DNA from: Nitrosopumilaceae archaeon AB1(1)
GTDB taxonomy: Archaea > Thermoproteota > Nitrososphaeria > Nitrososphaerales > Nitrosopumilaceae
Direction: 5' to 3'
Assembly: GCA_033471095.1 (NCBI GenBank)
Contig: CP136752.1
Coordinates: 1,377,790-1,426,426 of the forward strand
DNA: 48,637 nt
Below the pieces are notes generated by a model. The model was not told the DNA's origin and ran no database searches. It saw only the letters and a program-made list of their open reading frames with translations. Position numbers and translations under genes: made by a program. Below, in pieces: positions 20,990 to 29,922 of the stretch; the stretch's first letter is position 1, and each line of letters opens with the position of its first letter.

Positions 20990-21828
20990 ATAGTTTGGCT
21001 AGTTATTTAGTAGAGCAGACAGAATCCAAGACAGAGTTTAGCGTAAGGAATCAACGCAGTAGACTCAAAATCATTCCATATGTTGGTTGTAAATCAGGAT
21101 TTGCTCATATTTTTGATGCATTAATATCAAAAGATACGTCTGAAAATATTTACGATTTATTTGGTGGCGGTGGTGGATTTACAATTTATGCGTGTAATCG
21201 TTTTGGATCAGAACGAGTAACATACAATGATAATAATCCAGTTTTGGTAAATTTTATGACTCAATTACAGAAATCCCCACATAGATTATTTTGCGAATAT
21301 GAAAAGCATCGTAAAAATTCTAGCCCAGAGTATTATCTCAAAGTAAGAGGTATGAATATCAAAAAGGGTGTTACAGCAGCAGGTAGATTTTTTTATCTCA
21401 GTAAGAATGCATTTTCAGGTAAAATTAGATTCAACTCACAAAATATTTTCAATACACCTATGCGTAAAAATACCCCATGTCCAAAAATAAAACGAGATGA
21501 TATAATAAATATCAGTCAAGTTTTAAAACACCTTACAATAAAAAATGAATCGTATGAAAATTTTATAAATTTAAAACAAAAATTTATTTATCTATATCCA
21601 CCATACATTAATAATACAAATGGGCATTACAATAATATTTTAGAAAAAAGTGAATTTATCAAGTTTGTCAAAAAAATAAAAAAAACAAACAAAGTTATGA
21701 TATCAGAGCAAAATTTACCTCAGGAATTAGATCTCGTAGATTTTAATATTTACAACATATCATTATACAGATCACTACAATACGTTACACAGAATAACAG
21801 CAAAGAGATCATAGGCATTAATTACTAA
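20986..21828 (+). CDS. D12-class adenine-specific DNA methyltransferase homologue with YPPY in place of DPPY
   Basis: 280 residues. The fold is that of Dam/D12 N6-adenine methyltransferases: N-terminal KIIPYVGCKSGF (the K-WxGGK position), SAM motif YDLFGGGGGFTIYA near residue 58, acidic turn YNDNNPVLV, and FYLSKNAFSGKIRFN. The catalytic motif IV, normally D/N-P-P-Y, reads IYLYPPYI (TAT CCA CCA TAC near 21594-21605), so the catalytic acid is replaced by tyrosine. No restriction endonuclease or specificity gene is adjacent. It overlaps the ornithine cyclodeaminase-like gene by four bases (ATGA) and is probably translated from the same message. Activity is doubtful. Confidence 0.75.
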   Translation: MNSLASYLVEQTESKTEFSVRNQRSRLKIIPYVGCKSGFAHIFDALISKDTSENIYDLFGGGGGFTIYACNRFGSERVTYNDNNPVLVNFMTQLQKSPHRLFCEYEKHRKNSSPEYYLKVRGMNIKKGVTAAGRFFYLSKNAFSGKIRFNSQNIFNTPMRKNTPCPKIKRDDIINISQVLKHLTIKNESYENFINLKQKFIYLYPPYINNTNGHYNNILEKSEFIKFVKKIKKTNKVMISEQNLPQELDLVDFNIYNISLYRSLQYVTQNNSKEIIGINY

Positions 21829-22637
21829 TTACACTCATCACTTAATCTAGAAATACGTCTCACAAGAAAGAACGGGCTGTAAAGTAGTATAGGGATAGAT
21901 ATTGCAATGAATAATGTTTGTAGTTGGCCTAAAACAATACTAGCAGTTATTCCAGCGATGGGACCTAGAATTAAAGATACCGCAGATCCGGCACATGTAG
22001 GACAGGCGATGAAAAGTCCTGTTGCCGCCCCAATACTACCAATACTACGTCTTTTTTTCGATATACTGTTTGCTGCAAACACAAGGGAGACATTCAAGGC
22101 GACAAGGTAAGAGACTATAATTTGTAATAATAAATTGATAGGAATAATTTGTAGACCAACATGTTCTGTGAGATAAATCAGTATCAAGGGCATATACCCT
22201 ACAGTATCACAGCATGGGATTAATTCTACAGAGGGAATATTTACCCCATAGTGATATGAGAAAACTAATTCAGGTTGATATACCAACGTACCGGATAAAA
22301 ATGAGAAAAATACGCCATAAATAAATATACAAGATACAAATATTTTTCTAGATTTATCATTCCAAGTAAGAGTAGCAATTTTGCCAAATAATCCCAGGGT
22401 ATTATTTTTTTCCTTGTGAAATTTATACATACCCAATCCAATTAGACCAAATGCTGCAAGAAAAACAACATAAAACATAAAGGCAAATCGTTGTATGGAA
22501 TCAATAGATTGTGGTACCAGTTTACTTGGGTCTTGATATTTTGTATATAATAGAAACAAGCATGTTATAATTATAAATCCTGATATAACAAAAAACTCAC
22601 CACGTATGGTGAATCGTCCCCTCAAAATATCAATCAT
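21825..22637 (-). CDS. Polytopic membrane protein, unknown
   Basis: 270 residues with about six to seven hydrophobic segments. Cysteine pairs occur in IPCCDTVG (between segments) and ACPTCAGSAVSL, which could bind metal or form disulfides. The pattern recalls small thaumarchaeal membrane proteins of unknown function; I cannot name a family. Convergent with the methyltransferase-like gene (4-bp overlap). Start ATG 22637; only 31 bases separate it from the nuclease gene upstream, suggesting co-transcription. Confidence 0.7.
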   Translation of the reverse strand: MIDILRGRFTIRGEFFVISGFIIITCLFLLYTKYQDPSKLVPQSIDSIQRFAFMFYVVFLAAFGLIGLGMYKFHKEKNNTLGLFGKIATLTWNDKSRKIFVSCIFIYGVFFSFLSGTLVYQPELVFSYHYGVNIPSVELIPCCDTVGYMPLILIYLTEHVGLQIIPINLLLQIIVSYLVALNVSLVFAANSISKKRRSIGSIGAATGLFIACPTCAGSAVSLILGPIAGITASIVLGQLQTLFIAISIPILLYSPFFLVRRISRLSDECN

Positions 22638-22668
22638 AAGAAATTATTCATAGACGGTTATTTTATTC

Positions 22669-23631
22669 TTAAACCTGTGATTTTCTATACACTAATGGAC
22701 TAGAGTCTATGCCCATGTCTTGCAAGGTGGAGGAAAACTCTGATGTATAACCGTGAACGGTATACACCTTGGTGGCCTCTGAGGCCTTTACCACATGAAT
22801 TAATTCATTAAAATCACAATGATCACTTAGAGGAATTTTATAATTACTAATCCCAAAAGGTGTAGATACTGCCCATCCAGTAAAATCAATTACGATTGCA
22901 TCATACCTAGACTTTACCACCTTTACAAAACTAGATGCGCCAGTATCCTTTGGGGCAATCATTACCCAAGGTTTTTTGCCTAAAAGATTATTTCGTTCAG
23001 CTGCTAAATGACCACAACTAGATTTTAAATTTACGCCCAATTCAATATACACATCATTAATTAATTTTATAGAATCATGATAGTATAACGGATCCCAATT
23101 TGAAAACATTTCACTTAAAATCTGAGCCTTACCTAGTTTGTATCCTAAAAGTACAACAGGTTGACCATTCGAATATGCTTTTGAAATTATTTTATTTACA
23201 TCATTTTTAATTTTAGATATTGGTGGAAAAACAAATTTGGGTTTACCAAAAGTAGTCTCAATAATTAGTGTTTTACATTTGGGTATTGTTGCGGCCTGTA
23301 AAACTCCGCGTGTTCGCGTACAAATATCACCTGTATAATAAATGTCGTTGAATAATAAACCTCTTGAGCCCAAAATATGTCCATTATTAATTAATTGAAA
23401 ATTAGTATAATAATCACGATGATCACTCATCTTATATTTGCGTGATAACGCAAGTCGTCTTGTTTCAACGGAAGATAAAAAAATACCCGTATCACCACGT
23501 GGCAGGTGATCAAGATGTGCATGAGATACAAAATTGATTCCCTCCTCAGACGAATTTTTCGGATCAAGATGAACAATGGTATCATCATATTTACACACTA
23601 TACCGTTAGGAGTAGTACGAAATTCTACCAT
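22669..23631 (-). CDS. Metallo-beta-lactamase-fold RNA/DNA exonuclease-like protein
   Basis: 320 residues. The metal motif HxHxDH is seen as SHAHLDHLP at residues ~36-44, followed by YYTGDICTRTRG (motif III region) and a late SDHCDFNEL plus VYTVHG, the pattern of the beta-CASP/RMMBL nucleases of COG1236. At 320 residues it lacks the KH domains of the large archaeal CPSF73 homologues and is closer to the compact exonuclease type found with ligases or Lhr helicases. RNA or DNA end processing is inferred. Divergent from purN across 57 bases. Confidence 0.75.
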   Translation of the reverse strand: MVEFRTTPNGIVCKYDDTIVHLDPKNSSEEGINFVSHAHLDHLPRGDTGIFLSSVETRRLALSRKYKMSDHRDYYTNFQLINNGHILGSRGLLFNDIYYTGDICTRTRGVLQAATIPKCKTLIIETTFGKPKFVFPPISKIKNDVNKIISKAYSNGQPVVLLGYKLGKAQILSEMFSNWDPLYYHDSIKLINDVYIELGVNLKSSCGHLAAERNNLLGKKPWVMIAPKDTGASSFVKVVKSRYDAIVIDFTGWAVSTPFGISNYKIPLSDHCDFNELIHVVKASEATKVYTVHGYTSEFSSTLQDMGIDSSPLVYRKSQV

Positions 23632-23688
23632 ATGTCAAGATAGAGATAATTTGATATAAATTGCAGTATAAGCAGAGTGTTAATCCGT

Positions 23689-24273
23689 ATGTTAAACTTG
23701 GGCATTTTAATCTCAGGCATGGGAAGTAACATGGAGAGTATACTCAAATCAATAAAGAGTGGAGAGACTCGAATCAATCCTGCAATAGTGATATCAAATA
23801 AATCAGGTGTTAGAGGAATTGCAATTGCTAAAAAATATAATGTAAAGACTGCAATAGTGGAAAGTGTTGTGGGGGAGTCTCGTATGAATTATGATATGAG
23901 AGTAGTAAAAATATTAAAGAGAAATAAAGTCACACCAAAAAATGGACTAGTCTGTCTTGCAGGGTTTATGAGATTAATCAGTCCAGAGTTTACTAGAATG
24001 TATAGAGATAGAATACTAAATATTCATCCAGCATTATTGCCATCATTTCCAGGACTACATGCGCAAAGACAGGCTTTAGAGTATGGGGTAAAGTATACAG
24101 GATGCACAGTACACTTTGTGGATGAGGGCGTAGATACAGGAAGAATAATTATTCAAGACGTAGTTAAAGTAGAAAAGAACGATACTGAGAAGGTACTATC
24201 TGCAAGAATATTAAAAAAGGAACACAAAATTTATTCCAAAGCTATTAGATTAATAATTGACAAGAAAATATAG
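23689..24273 (+). CDS. purN: Phosphoribosylglycinamide formyltransferase
   Basis: 194 residues from ATG 23689 (a GTG four codons earlier is possible). It transfers a formyl group from 10-formyl-THF to GAR in purine synthesis. Visible: LGILISGMGSN near the N-terminus for phosphate binding, CLAGFMRLISP, and the catalytic NIHPALLPSFPGLHA with the conserved N-x-H and G-x-H, then HFVDEGVDTG with the catalytic aspartate. TATA-like TATAAA lies near 23655. It opens a one-carbon gene block with folD and the 5-formyl-THF ligase. Confidence 0.92.
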   Translation: MLNLGILISGMGSNMESILKSIKSGETRINPAIVISNKSGVRGIAIAKKYNVKTAIVESVVGESRMNYDMRVVKILKRNKVTPKNGLVCLAGFMRLISPEFTRMYRDRILNIHPALLPSFPGLHAQRQALEYGVKYTGCTVHFVDEGVDTGRIIIQDVVKVEKNDTEKVLSARILKKEHKIYSKAIRLIIDKKI

Positions 24274-24419
24274 TTTGTTTAATAATTCAAGGGGTTAATC
24301 ACGAATCAAGTCATTATTAATCAATTTCCACAAGTATGTCCAACGCTTAAAATGGGATAGTTGGAATAATTCAAAGTGGAATAGTTGAAATTAAATAACA
24401 TATAAAATGTACCCAAGTA

Positions 24420-25286
24420 TTGACAGGCGTAAAAATAGACGGATTGGAGGTCGCACGTGTTGTCAAAACACGTGTAAAGGAGGCCGCAGAGCAATTGAGA
24501 TTAGATGGGACAAATCCTTGTCTTGCCACCATTTTAGTTGGGGACGATGCATCTTCTGCAACATATATTACAAATAAACACAAGGCGTGCAAAGAATGTA
24601 ATATTGATACGAGGGATAATAAATTACCAGCAAATATCACACAAAAAGATTTAGAGATTCTAGTAGACAAGTTGAATCGCGATGATTCCGTACATGGGAT
24701 TTTAATTCAAATTCCACTACCAAAACACATAGACGAGTTTGCAATCATGTCCAAAATTTCACCATTAAAAGATGTCGATGGACTTACCATCCATAATAGT
24801 GGATTACTAGACAAAGGCAAAGCAGCTCTCATAGCATGTACACCGTTGGGGATTATGGAATTATTCAATCATTATAACATAAAACTAGAAGGAAAACATG
24901 TAATAATTATAAATCGTAGTAGTTTGATCGGTAAACCATTACATCATTTATTATTGAATAGTAATGCAACAGTTACAACGTGTCATTCAAAGACAATCAA
25001 TATCAAAGAATTGTGTAAAAACGCAGATATTATAATTACAGCAGTCGGGGATAGAACAAAATTTACTCTCAAGGCAGATATGATAAAAGAGGGGGCAGTA
25101 ATTATTGATGCGGCAATTACAAGATATGATGGTAAATTGACAGGGGATACAGATTTTTCACAGATTATAGAGAAAGCATCGTTTGTAACCCCGGTACCAG
25201 GTGGGGTAGGGCCAATGACAGTTGCAATGCTATTAAAGAATACAATAACAGCAACATCGTTGTGTAATAGACTTGGCCGATTCTAA
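24420..25286 (+). CDS. folD: Methylenetetrahydrofolate dehydrogenase / cyclohydrolase
   Basis: 288 residues. Interconverts methylene-, methenyl- and formyl-THF with NAD(P). Motifs: ATILVGDDASSATYITNKHK (substrate lysine), GILIQIPLPKH, PLKDVDGL, the nucleotide-binding INRSSLIGKPLHHLL, and PVPGGVGPMTVAML near the C-terminus. The start is TTG at 24420, since no in-frame ATG is near; TATAAAAT about 20 bases upstream fits a leaderless or very short-leader message. It supplies formyl-THF to the upstream purN. Confidence 0.92.
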   Translation: MTGVKIDGLEVARVVKTRVKEAAEQLRLDGTNPCLATILVGDDASSATYITNKHKACKECNIDTRDNKLPANITQKDLEILVDKLNRDDSVHGILIQIPLPKHIDEFAIMSKISPLKDVDGLTIHNSGLLDKGKAALIACTPLGIMELFNHYNIKLEGKHVIIINRSSLIGKPLHHLLLNSNATVTTCHSKTINIKELCKNADIIITAVGDRTKFTLKADMIKEGAVIIDAAITRYDGKLTGDTDFSQIIEKASFVTPVPGGVGPMTVAMLLKNTITATSLCNRLGRF

Positions 25287-25827
25287 AAAAAATGCATTAA
25301 GAAAGATGCTTCTAGAGAAGCGCGATGGTATATCTGCAGAGATGAAAGTCATCACAAGTAGACAGATTCAAAAAAAGATTCAAAAGATTAAAAATTATGC
25401 AGAGGCTACAAGTATTGCAAGTTATTATCCAATAGGAAGCGAGGTTTTAACACAATCCATAATGCAAGATATACTCTCCAAGGGTGTTAAATTATCACTT
25501 CCTAAAATCATAAATGGCATGTTGGAGTATCGACAGGTCAGTGATTTTACACAGATGGAGATGGGTAAATTTGACATTCCAGAGCCAAGGGCAGACGCAA
25601 AACTAGTTGAGGATATCGATGTCATACTAGTTCCAGCGGTGGGACTATCAAGAGACGGGAATCGTTTAGGATATGGACGTGGGTATTTTGATAAATTTCT
25701 TGCACAAAATGATGTAACATCAATTGCATTATCATACTCTAAACAACTAGTCGGTAATATTCCAACAGATGATACAGACATTCCAGTAAACTGGATTGTG
25801 ACAGAAGATCAAATCATCAAAATATAA
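25273..25827 (+). CDS. 5-formyltetrahydrofolate cyclo-ligase
   Basis: 184 residues. ATP-dependent conversion of 5-formyl-THF to methenyl-THF, a folate salvage step. Visible: LRKMLLEKRDGIS at the N-terminus, ASYYPIGSEV, and the signature VPAVGLSRDGNRLGYGRGYFD, with the G-x-G-x-G-Y-F-D phosphate loop. TTG start at 25273 inside the end of folD (14-bp overlap) indicates coupled translation. Length is normal for the family. Confidence 0.9.
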   Translation: MADSKKNALRKMLLEKRDGISAEMKVITSRQIQKKIQKIKNYAEATSIASYYPIGSEVLTQSIMQDILSKGVKLSLPKIINGMLEYRQVSDFTQMEMGKFDIPEPRADAKLVEDIDVILVPAVGLSRDGNRLGYGRGYFDKFLAQNDVTSIALSYSKQLVGNIPTDDTDIPVNWIVTEDQIIKI

Positions 25828-25857
25828 CACCAATATTATAATTATACACTTGAAATT

Positions 25858-25892
25858 CCAACATGTATTACAGATGTGTTGTATGTTTTTTT
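25858..25892 (+). terminator. Candidate transcription terminator after the folate genes
   Basis: A run of seven T (25886-25892) follows an imperfect ACATGT/ACAGATGT repeat, between the convergent folate ligase and methionine synthase genes. T-runs are the usual archaeal termination signal. Weak evidence. Confidence 0.35.
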
Positions 25893-25948
25893 GTACAGGT
25901 ACAGTTTAGTGTGTCTTCAAGGACCATCTACTCTTCCAACACTCGTTA

Positions 25949-28438
25949 TTATATAACAAAATATTTTGCGTCCTTGTGATGTGTTATGAGAGCAGCTGTA
26001 GATTGCTCAGGAATTAGTTGACCAGATTCTGTCAAAGTTATACCAGATTCTCTCAAAGAGAGCAGTTTGTCTAGTGTATGATGTTGTGTGATATCAGGGC
26101 AGCTGAGATACCCCCAACTGAAACGCAGTCCTCGATTATTAATTCCCAAATCACTACGTATTTTATCATTTGTCCATTCAGTTAGAGCCTCGGCAGTCTC
26201 AACGGCAAGTCCATGAAGATAGTACGCATCCGTATATTGACTTTGCTCATTCATATCATCAAGTATTTTGGTTATGCCTGCCCCAATAGTTACAGCTTGC
26301 ATTGCTATAATATCATTAGAGCCGAAATAATCTGCAAGACACAAATGTTCACTCTGTCTTGATCGTGGAAAGTCAAATTCTACAGAATCATTACCGTTGT
26401 CAACTATAAGAATATTATTTTTTGCATGACATTCAAAGTATCCATATACTACACTAGGCTGAAACCACCCCTCATTCAAAACACGTTTCTTCCACGTATC
26501 AAGCAAGACCTCATGTTCTTTAGATACAGTAGAGGAGACATTCCCACGAACCCCCCATGATAATTTAAATAATGATTTAAGATTTAGCCTATCCCAAATC
26601 TTAATCAAATCGATAGAATCAGAGTCTAGACGTATGATTCTATCTTCAGGTAGTGTTGGAATTTCACTCATGGGTTTAATTGTACTATGAGGAATATTGC
26701 CTGTAGAGGGTACAATCACATCTTCTCTCCACGCATTCATCTTCTCTACCCATTTATTCACGAATGCCTGTTTATCATCAGAAAGAAGAGTATCTATTAT
26801 CTTCAATCCATCAAACATGGTATTACAATAAAATGCACCATGCTGATATAATTCATCTTGCTTGGCAATACGAGCAATTTGACTAGAGGTCACAGCAGCA
26901 CCACCACATAATACGGGAATTTTCAAATTATTCTTTTTAGCATACTCTATGAAATGTTTCATCTGCTGAGAGGTGTGTACAAGTAGTGCAGACAGACCAA
27001 CTGCATCAGCATCTGTCTCTTTAATTTTATCTACAAATTTTTGCAATGGAACTTGTCTGCCTAAATCATAAACCGTGTATCCATTATTCTCTAAAATAGT
27101 CTTTACTAAATTCTTACCAATATCGTGAACATCACCATAGACTGTTCCAAGAACAATCTTGCCTTTACTCTCTACACCTTTCTGTTTTACTAGATATTTT
27201 TCCACCTCAGATACTGCTAATTTCATACATTCGGCAGATTTCAAAACAAATGGCAGTATCAAATCTCCAGAGCCGAACAGATCACCTACCTCTTTCATTG
27301 CAGGAAGCAGGCTTTGATTTAAAACAACAATTGCAGCATCATGTGTTTCAGCTTGTGGAATATTCAACACCAGAGAGTCATTAATCGTCTCAAGTTTGTC
27401 GGCACGTGAAAGCTGATCTGCAATGGCTGATACCACATCATTACACAAATTATCCTTTAGCCTGTGAAGAATTCTATAATTTGCACGTTTCATCACTGGC
27501 CATGTGGGATCAACATCTGTGGTGACAGACGCAGAGCTACCAATAGTTGCCCCCTCAAAGTGAGAGATTACATCAGATAATGCATCATCGTGCTTGTTGA
27601 ATATGAGATCTTCGGCTAGTTTACGTTCGTCAAGATTAATCTCAGCGTATGGAATGATCTCTTTGACGTTAACGATGGCCGAATCAAGACCACTTTGTAT
27701 TGCATGATGCAGAAATACAGAGTTGACTAGTCTGCGCGTTGGAGGAGAAAGACCAAAGCTGATATTTGATAGTCCAAGTGTGGTGTATGATTCAGGTAGA
27801 TGTTTTTTGACTAGCTTTATACCCTCAAGAGTATCGACTCCAGCGTTTAAAAATTCATCTTGACCTGTTCCAAGAGTAAATGTAAGTACGTCAAATACAA
27901 ATTGATTCTGTTGTAAATTATGTTTTAAACCTCTTTGAAATAAGAGATTTGCAGTATCTAATTTTTGCTGAGGAGTTTTTGCCATGCCATCAGGTCCAAT
28001 ACACATTGCAATTGCAGGAACACCGTACTGATGCATGAGTGGAGCGAGTTTCTCAAAACGTGAGCCATCACCTTCAAGATTAATTGAGTTTATCATAGGT
28101 CTGCCAGGAATGCATTCAAGTGATTGTTTTATCACATCCGGATCAGTTGAATCAATTACCAAGGGAGCTGCGACCTCTAGACTAATCTGTTTTACAAGTC
28201 GAGTCATAAAATCTGATTCATCTGTGCGTTCATTTGTTGCAACACATACGTCCAGACAATGTGCTCCTTGCTCTACCTGAAGACGTGCCAGATCAACCAA
28301 GCCGTCGATATTATCTTCAAGTACTAGTTGTTTTGCTTTTTTGGAGCCTTGGGTGTTTAATCTTTCACCAATTAGTAATGGCGGTGGTGTTTGTGCAAGT
28401 GTAATTGCATTAAGTGCAGAGCTTAATCTAGGAATCAT
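25949..28438 (-). CDS. metH: Cobalamin-dependent methionine synthase, pterin-binding + B12-binding + activation modules
   Basis: 829 residues. In order: pterin (methyl-THF) domain (PLLIGERLNTQGSKKAKQL, then DVCVATNERTD and VIDSTDPDVIKQSLE); B12 cap; B12-binding domain with GTVYGDVHDIGKNLV, whose DxHxxG histidine ligates cobalt, and VGLSALLVHTSQQM; and the C-terminal activation domain (GLRFSWGYLSCPD). The homocysteine domain is missing and is encoded by the next gene upstream, so the two proteins must act together to methylate homocysteine. It begins 33 bases after that gene. B12 dependence links it to cbtAB and the mutase operon in this window. Confidence 0.93.
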   Translation of the reverse strand: MIPRLSSALNAITLAQTPPPLLIGERLNTQGSKKAKQLVLEDNIDGLVDLARLQVEQGAHCLDVCVATNERTDESDFMTRLVKQISLEVAAPLVIDSTDPDVIKQSLECIPGRPMINSINLEGDGSRFEKLAPLMHQYGVPAIAMCIGPDGMAKTPQQKLDTANLLFQRGLKHNLQQNQFVFDVLTFTLGTGQDEFLNAGVDTLEGIKLVKKHLPESYTTLGLSNISFGLSPPTRRLVNSVFLHHAIQSGLDSAIVNVKEIIPYAEINLDERKLAEDLIFNKHDDALSDVISHFEGATIGSSASVTTDVDPTWPVMKRANYRILHRLKDNLCNDVVSAIADQLSRADKLETINDSLVLNIPQAETHDAAIVVLNQSLLPAMKEVGDLFGSGDLILPFVLKSAECMKLAVSEVEKYLVKQKGVESKGKIVLGTVYGDVHDIGKNLVKTILENNGYTVYDLGRQVPLQKFVDKIKETDADAVGLSALLVHTSQQMKHFIEYAKKNNLKIPVLCGGAAVTSSQIARIAKQDELYQHGAFYCNTMFDGLKIIDTLLSDDKQAFVNKWVEKMNAWREDVIVPSTGNIPHSTIKPMSEIPTLPEDRIIRLDSDSIDLIKIWDRLNLKSLFKLSWGVRGNVSSTVSKEHEVLLDTWKKRVLNEGWFQPSVVYGYFECHAKNNILIVDNGNDSVEFDFPRSRQSEHLCLADYFGSNDIIAMQAVTIGAGITKILDDMNEQSQYTDAYYLHGLAVETAEALTEWTNDKIRSDLGINNRGLRFSWGYLSCPDITQHHTLDKLLSLRESGITLTESGQLIPEQSTAALITHHKDAKYFVI

Positions 28439-28471
28439 AACACATGATTTGTAATGAATAGTAAATTAATA

Positions 28472-29419
28472 TCAATTGCCAATGGATTCGTCCAGGATTG
28501 TACGTAATTGAGTAATGTGTTGGGGTGTAGTACCACAACAGCCACCTATTAGTTTGATGTTAGGGTATGAGGAGAGAAACTCTGCCATTTTAGATGCCAA
28601 GTTTGTAGGATCCATTTTATACACAGCAACACCATCTTGATTAACTGGCATTCCAGCGTTGGGTACAACAAGTAGGTTGTGGGAGGTATTCTCATCTAGC
28701 CATCGAATGCTTTGCTCCATTTCTATGGGACCAGTAGAGCAGTTTAACCCAAATATGTCAATTCCCATTCCAGATACTGTTGTGTATGCAGATTGAATAC
28801 TAGTTCCAAGTAACATCTTGCCAAACTGATCTAGTGTAGTATTTGCAATCAGTGCAACGCGCTTGTCAATCTTTTTCATAGCCATGTGAGATGCAAGAAT
28901 TGCCATCTTCACTTCCAGTATATCTTGACTAGTTTCAATAAGTAATGCATCAACACCACCTTCAATTAATCCAAGAGCTTGAAGATAAAAAGAATTTTTA
29001 ATTTCTTCAAGTGGGGTTTGACCCAAATCAGGATTGTTTGAACTTGGCAGTAATCCACTCGGACCCATAGAGCCCAAAATATATTTTGGAGTATCATATT
29101 CTGATACGACACGAGTAGCAAGTGAGGCTATGGTCTTGTTAAGTTTTATGGTATCATCACTCATGTTATACTCGGCAAGTTTGATTACACTAGAGCCAAA
29201 AGAGTTGGTCTCAATACAGTCAGCTCCGGCGTCCAAATAATTTCTATGAATTTGTTCTATCCATTCAGGATGAGTCAATACAAGACCGTCGTTAAAGCCA
29301 TCATGTCCATCAGGAAAGTCAGTAGAGGCAGGATGTAACTTTTGAATTTCAGTACCCATTGCACCATCAATGAGGAGGGGTTTTTCACCAAGTATGTCAA
29401 GTAGAGGTATCTTGTTCAT
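28472..29419 (-). CDS. metH: Homocysteine S-methyltransferase module of methionine synthase
   Basis: 315 residues from ATG 29419 (a TTG seven codons earlier is possible). It matches the N-terminal Zn domain of MetH: LLIDGAMGTEIQKL, DCIETNSFGSS, and zinc ligands in FGLNCSTGP and IGGCCGTTPQHI. The catalytic partner is the 25949-28438 product, so methionine synthase is split into two polypeptides here. A perfect inverted repeat lies 20 bases upstream of the ATG, overlapping the expected promoter. Confidence 0.93.
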   Translation of the reverse strand: MNKIPLLDILGEKPLLIDGAMGTEIQKLHPASTDFPDGHDGFNDGLVLTHPEWIEQIHRNYLDAGADCIETNSFGSSVIKLAEYNMSDDTIKLNKTIASLATRVVSEYDTPKYILGSMGPSGLLPSSNNPDLGQTPLEEIKNSFYLQALGLIEGGVDALLIETSQDILEVKMAILASHMAMKKIDKRVALIANTTLDQFGKMLLGTSIQSAYTTVSGMGIDIFGLNCSTGPIEMEQSIRWLDENTSHNLLVVPNAGMPVNQDGVAVYKMDPTNLASKMAEFLSSYPNIKLIGGCCGTTPQHITQLRTILDESIGN

Positions 29420-29439
29420 GATATCACAAGTTAAAGTCA

Positions 29440-29462
29440 ATTACTAAAAAAACTTTAGTAAT
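29440..29462. promoter_or_regulatory. Perfect 9-bp inverted repeat in the metH promoter
   Basis: ATTACTAAA (29440-29448) and TTTAGTAAT (29454-29462) flank a 5-base spacer. It sits 20-43 bases before the metH ATG, where TATA box and transcription start should be, so a dimeric repressor bound here would block initiation. It is not followed by a T-run on the metH strand and is upstream of the gene, so an operator is more likely than a terminator. Confidence 0.5.
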
Positions 29463-29580
29463 TAGGCATCGTATAGATATCGAGGCTCAGAATAAATCCT
29501 ACTTTATACTATGATTGTTATAATTATTATACATCTTTTTCAAAAGTAAAACAAGTTTATAATATTTTGTGTATAAACAA

Positions 29581-29638
29581 TAATCAAATATTGATTAAAA
29601 TTTCAGATTCTCTGAACGTGAATAGGCTTCGCTATTCA
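29581..29638. repeat. Two small inverted repeats upstream of the DUF5678-like gene
   Basis: TAATCAA-ATA-TTGATTA at 29581-29597, and TGAATAG / CTATTCA with a 6-base loop at 29619-29638. Both lie in the 225-base space between metH and the 29688 gene, 50-107 bases before that start. Role unknown. Confidence 0.45.
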
Positions 29639-29687
29639 TAATACTACTGATCATAACAATAATCATAAACGTACATATAAAATAACC

Positions 29688-29885
29688 ATGACGGTGGAGT
29701 TTGAATATTATACTAAAAATGATTTTTCAAATTATACTGGAAAGGAGATATCTATTTTGGGAGAAAAAATAATTGTCAGTGGAACTGATTTTACCAAAGT
29801 CTATGAATCTGCAAAAGTGAAATCTGGTAAACATGAACCCTTGTTTACATTAATACCAAAGATCAATGAGACTTTAATTTTCTAG
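29688..29885 (+). CDS. Small DUF5678-like protein
   Basis: 65 residues. The pattern YTGKEISILGEKIIVSGTDF, then a helix and LFTLIPK, resembles DUF5678 proteins, short domains often found just before an aspartic-protease (retropepsin-like) gene in archaea. Function unknown. Start ATG 29688, with a TATA-like ACATATAAAA about 15 bases before it. The next gene, at 29923, is the broken retropepsin-like partner. Confidence 0.6.
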   Translation: MTVEFEYYTKNDFSNYTGKEISILGEKIIVSGTDFTKVYESAKVKSGKHEPLFTLIPKINETLIF

Positions 29886-29922
29886 ATTGTATATTTCGTT
29901 AAAAATAAAACACTCACAGTAA

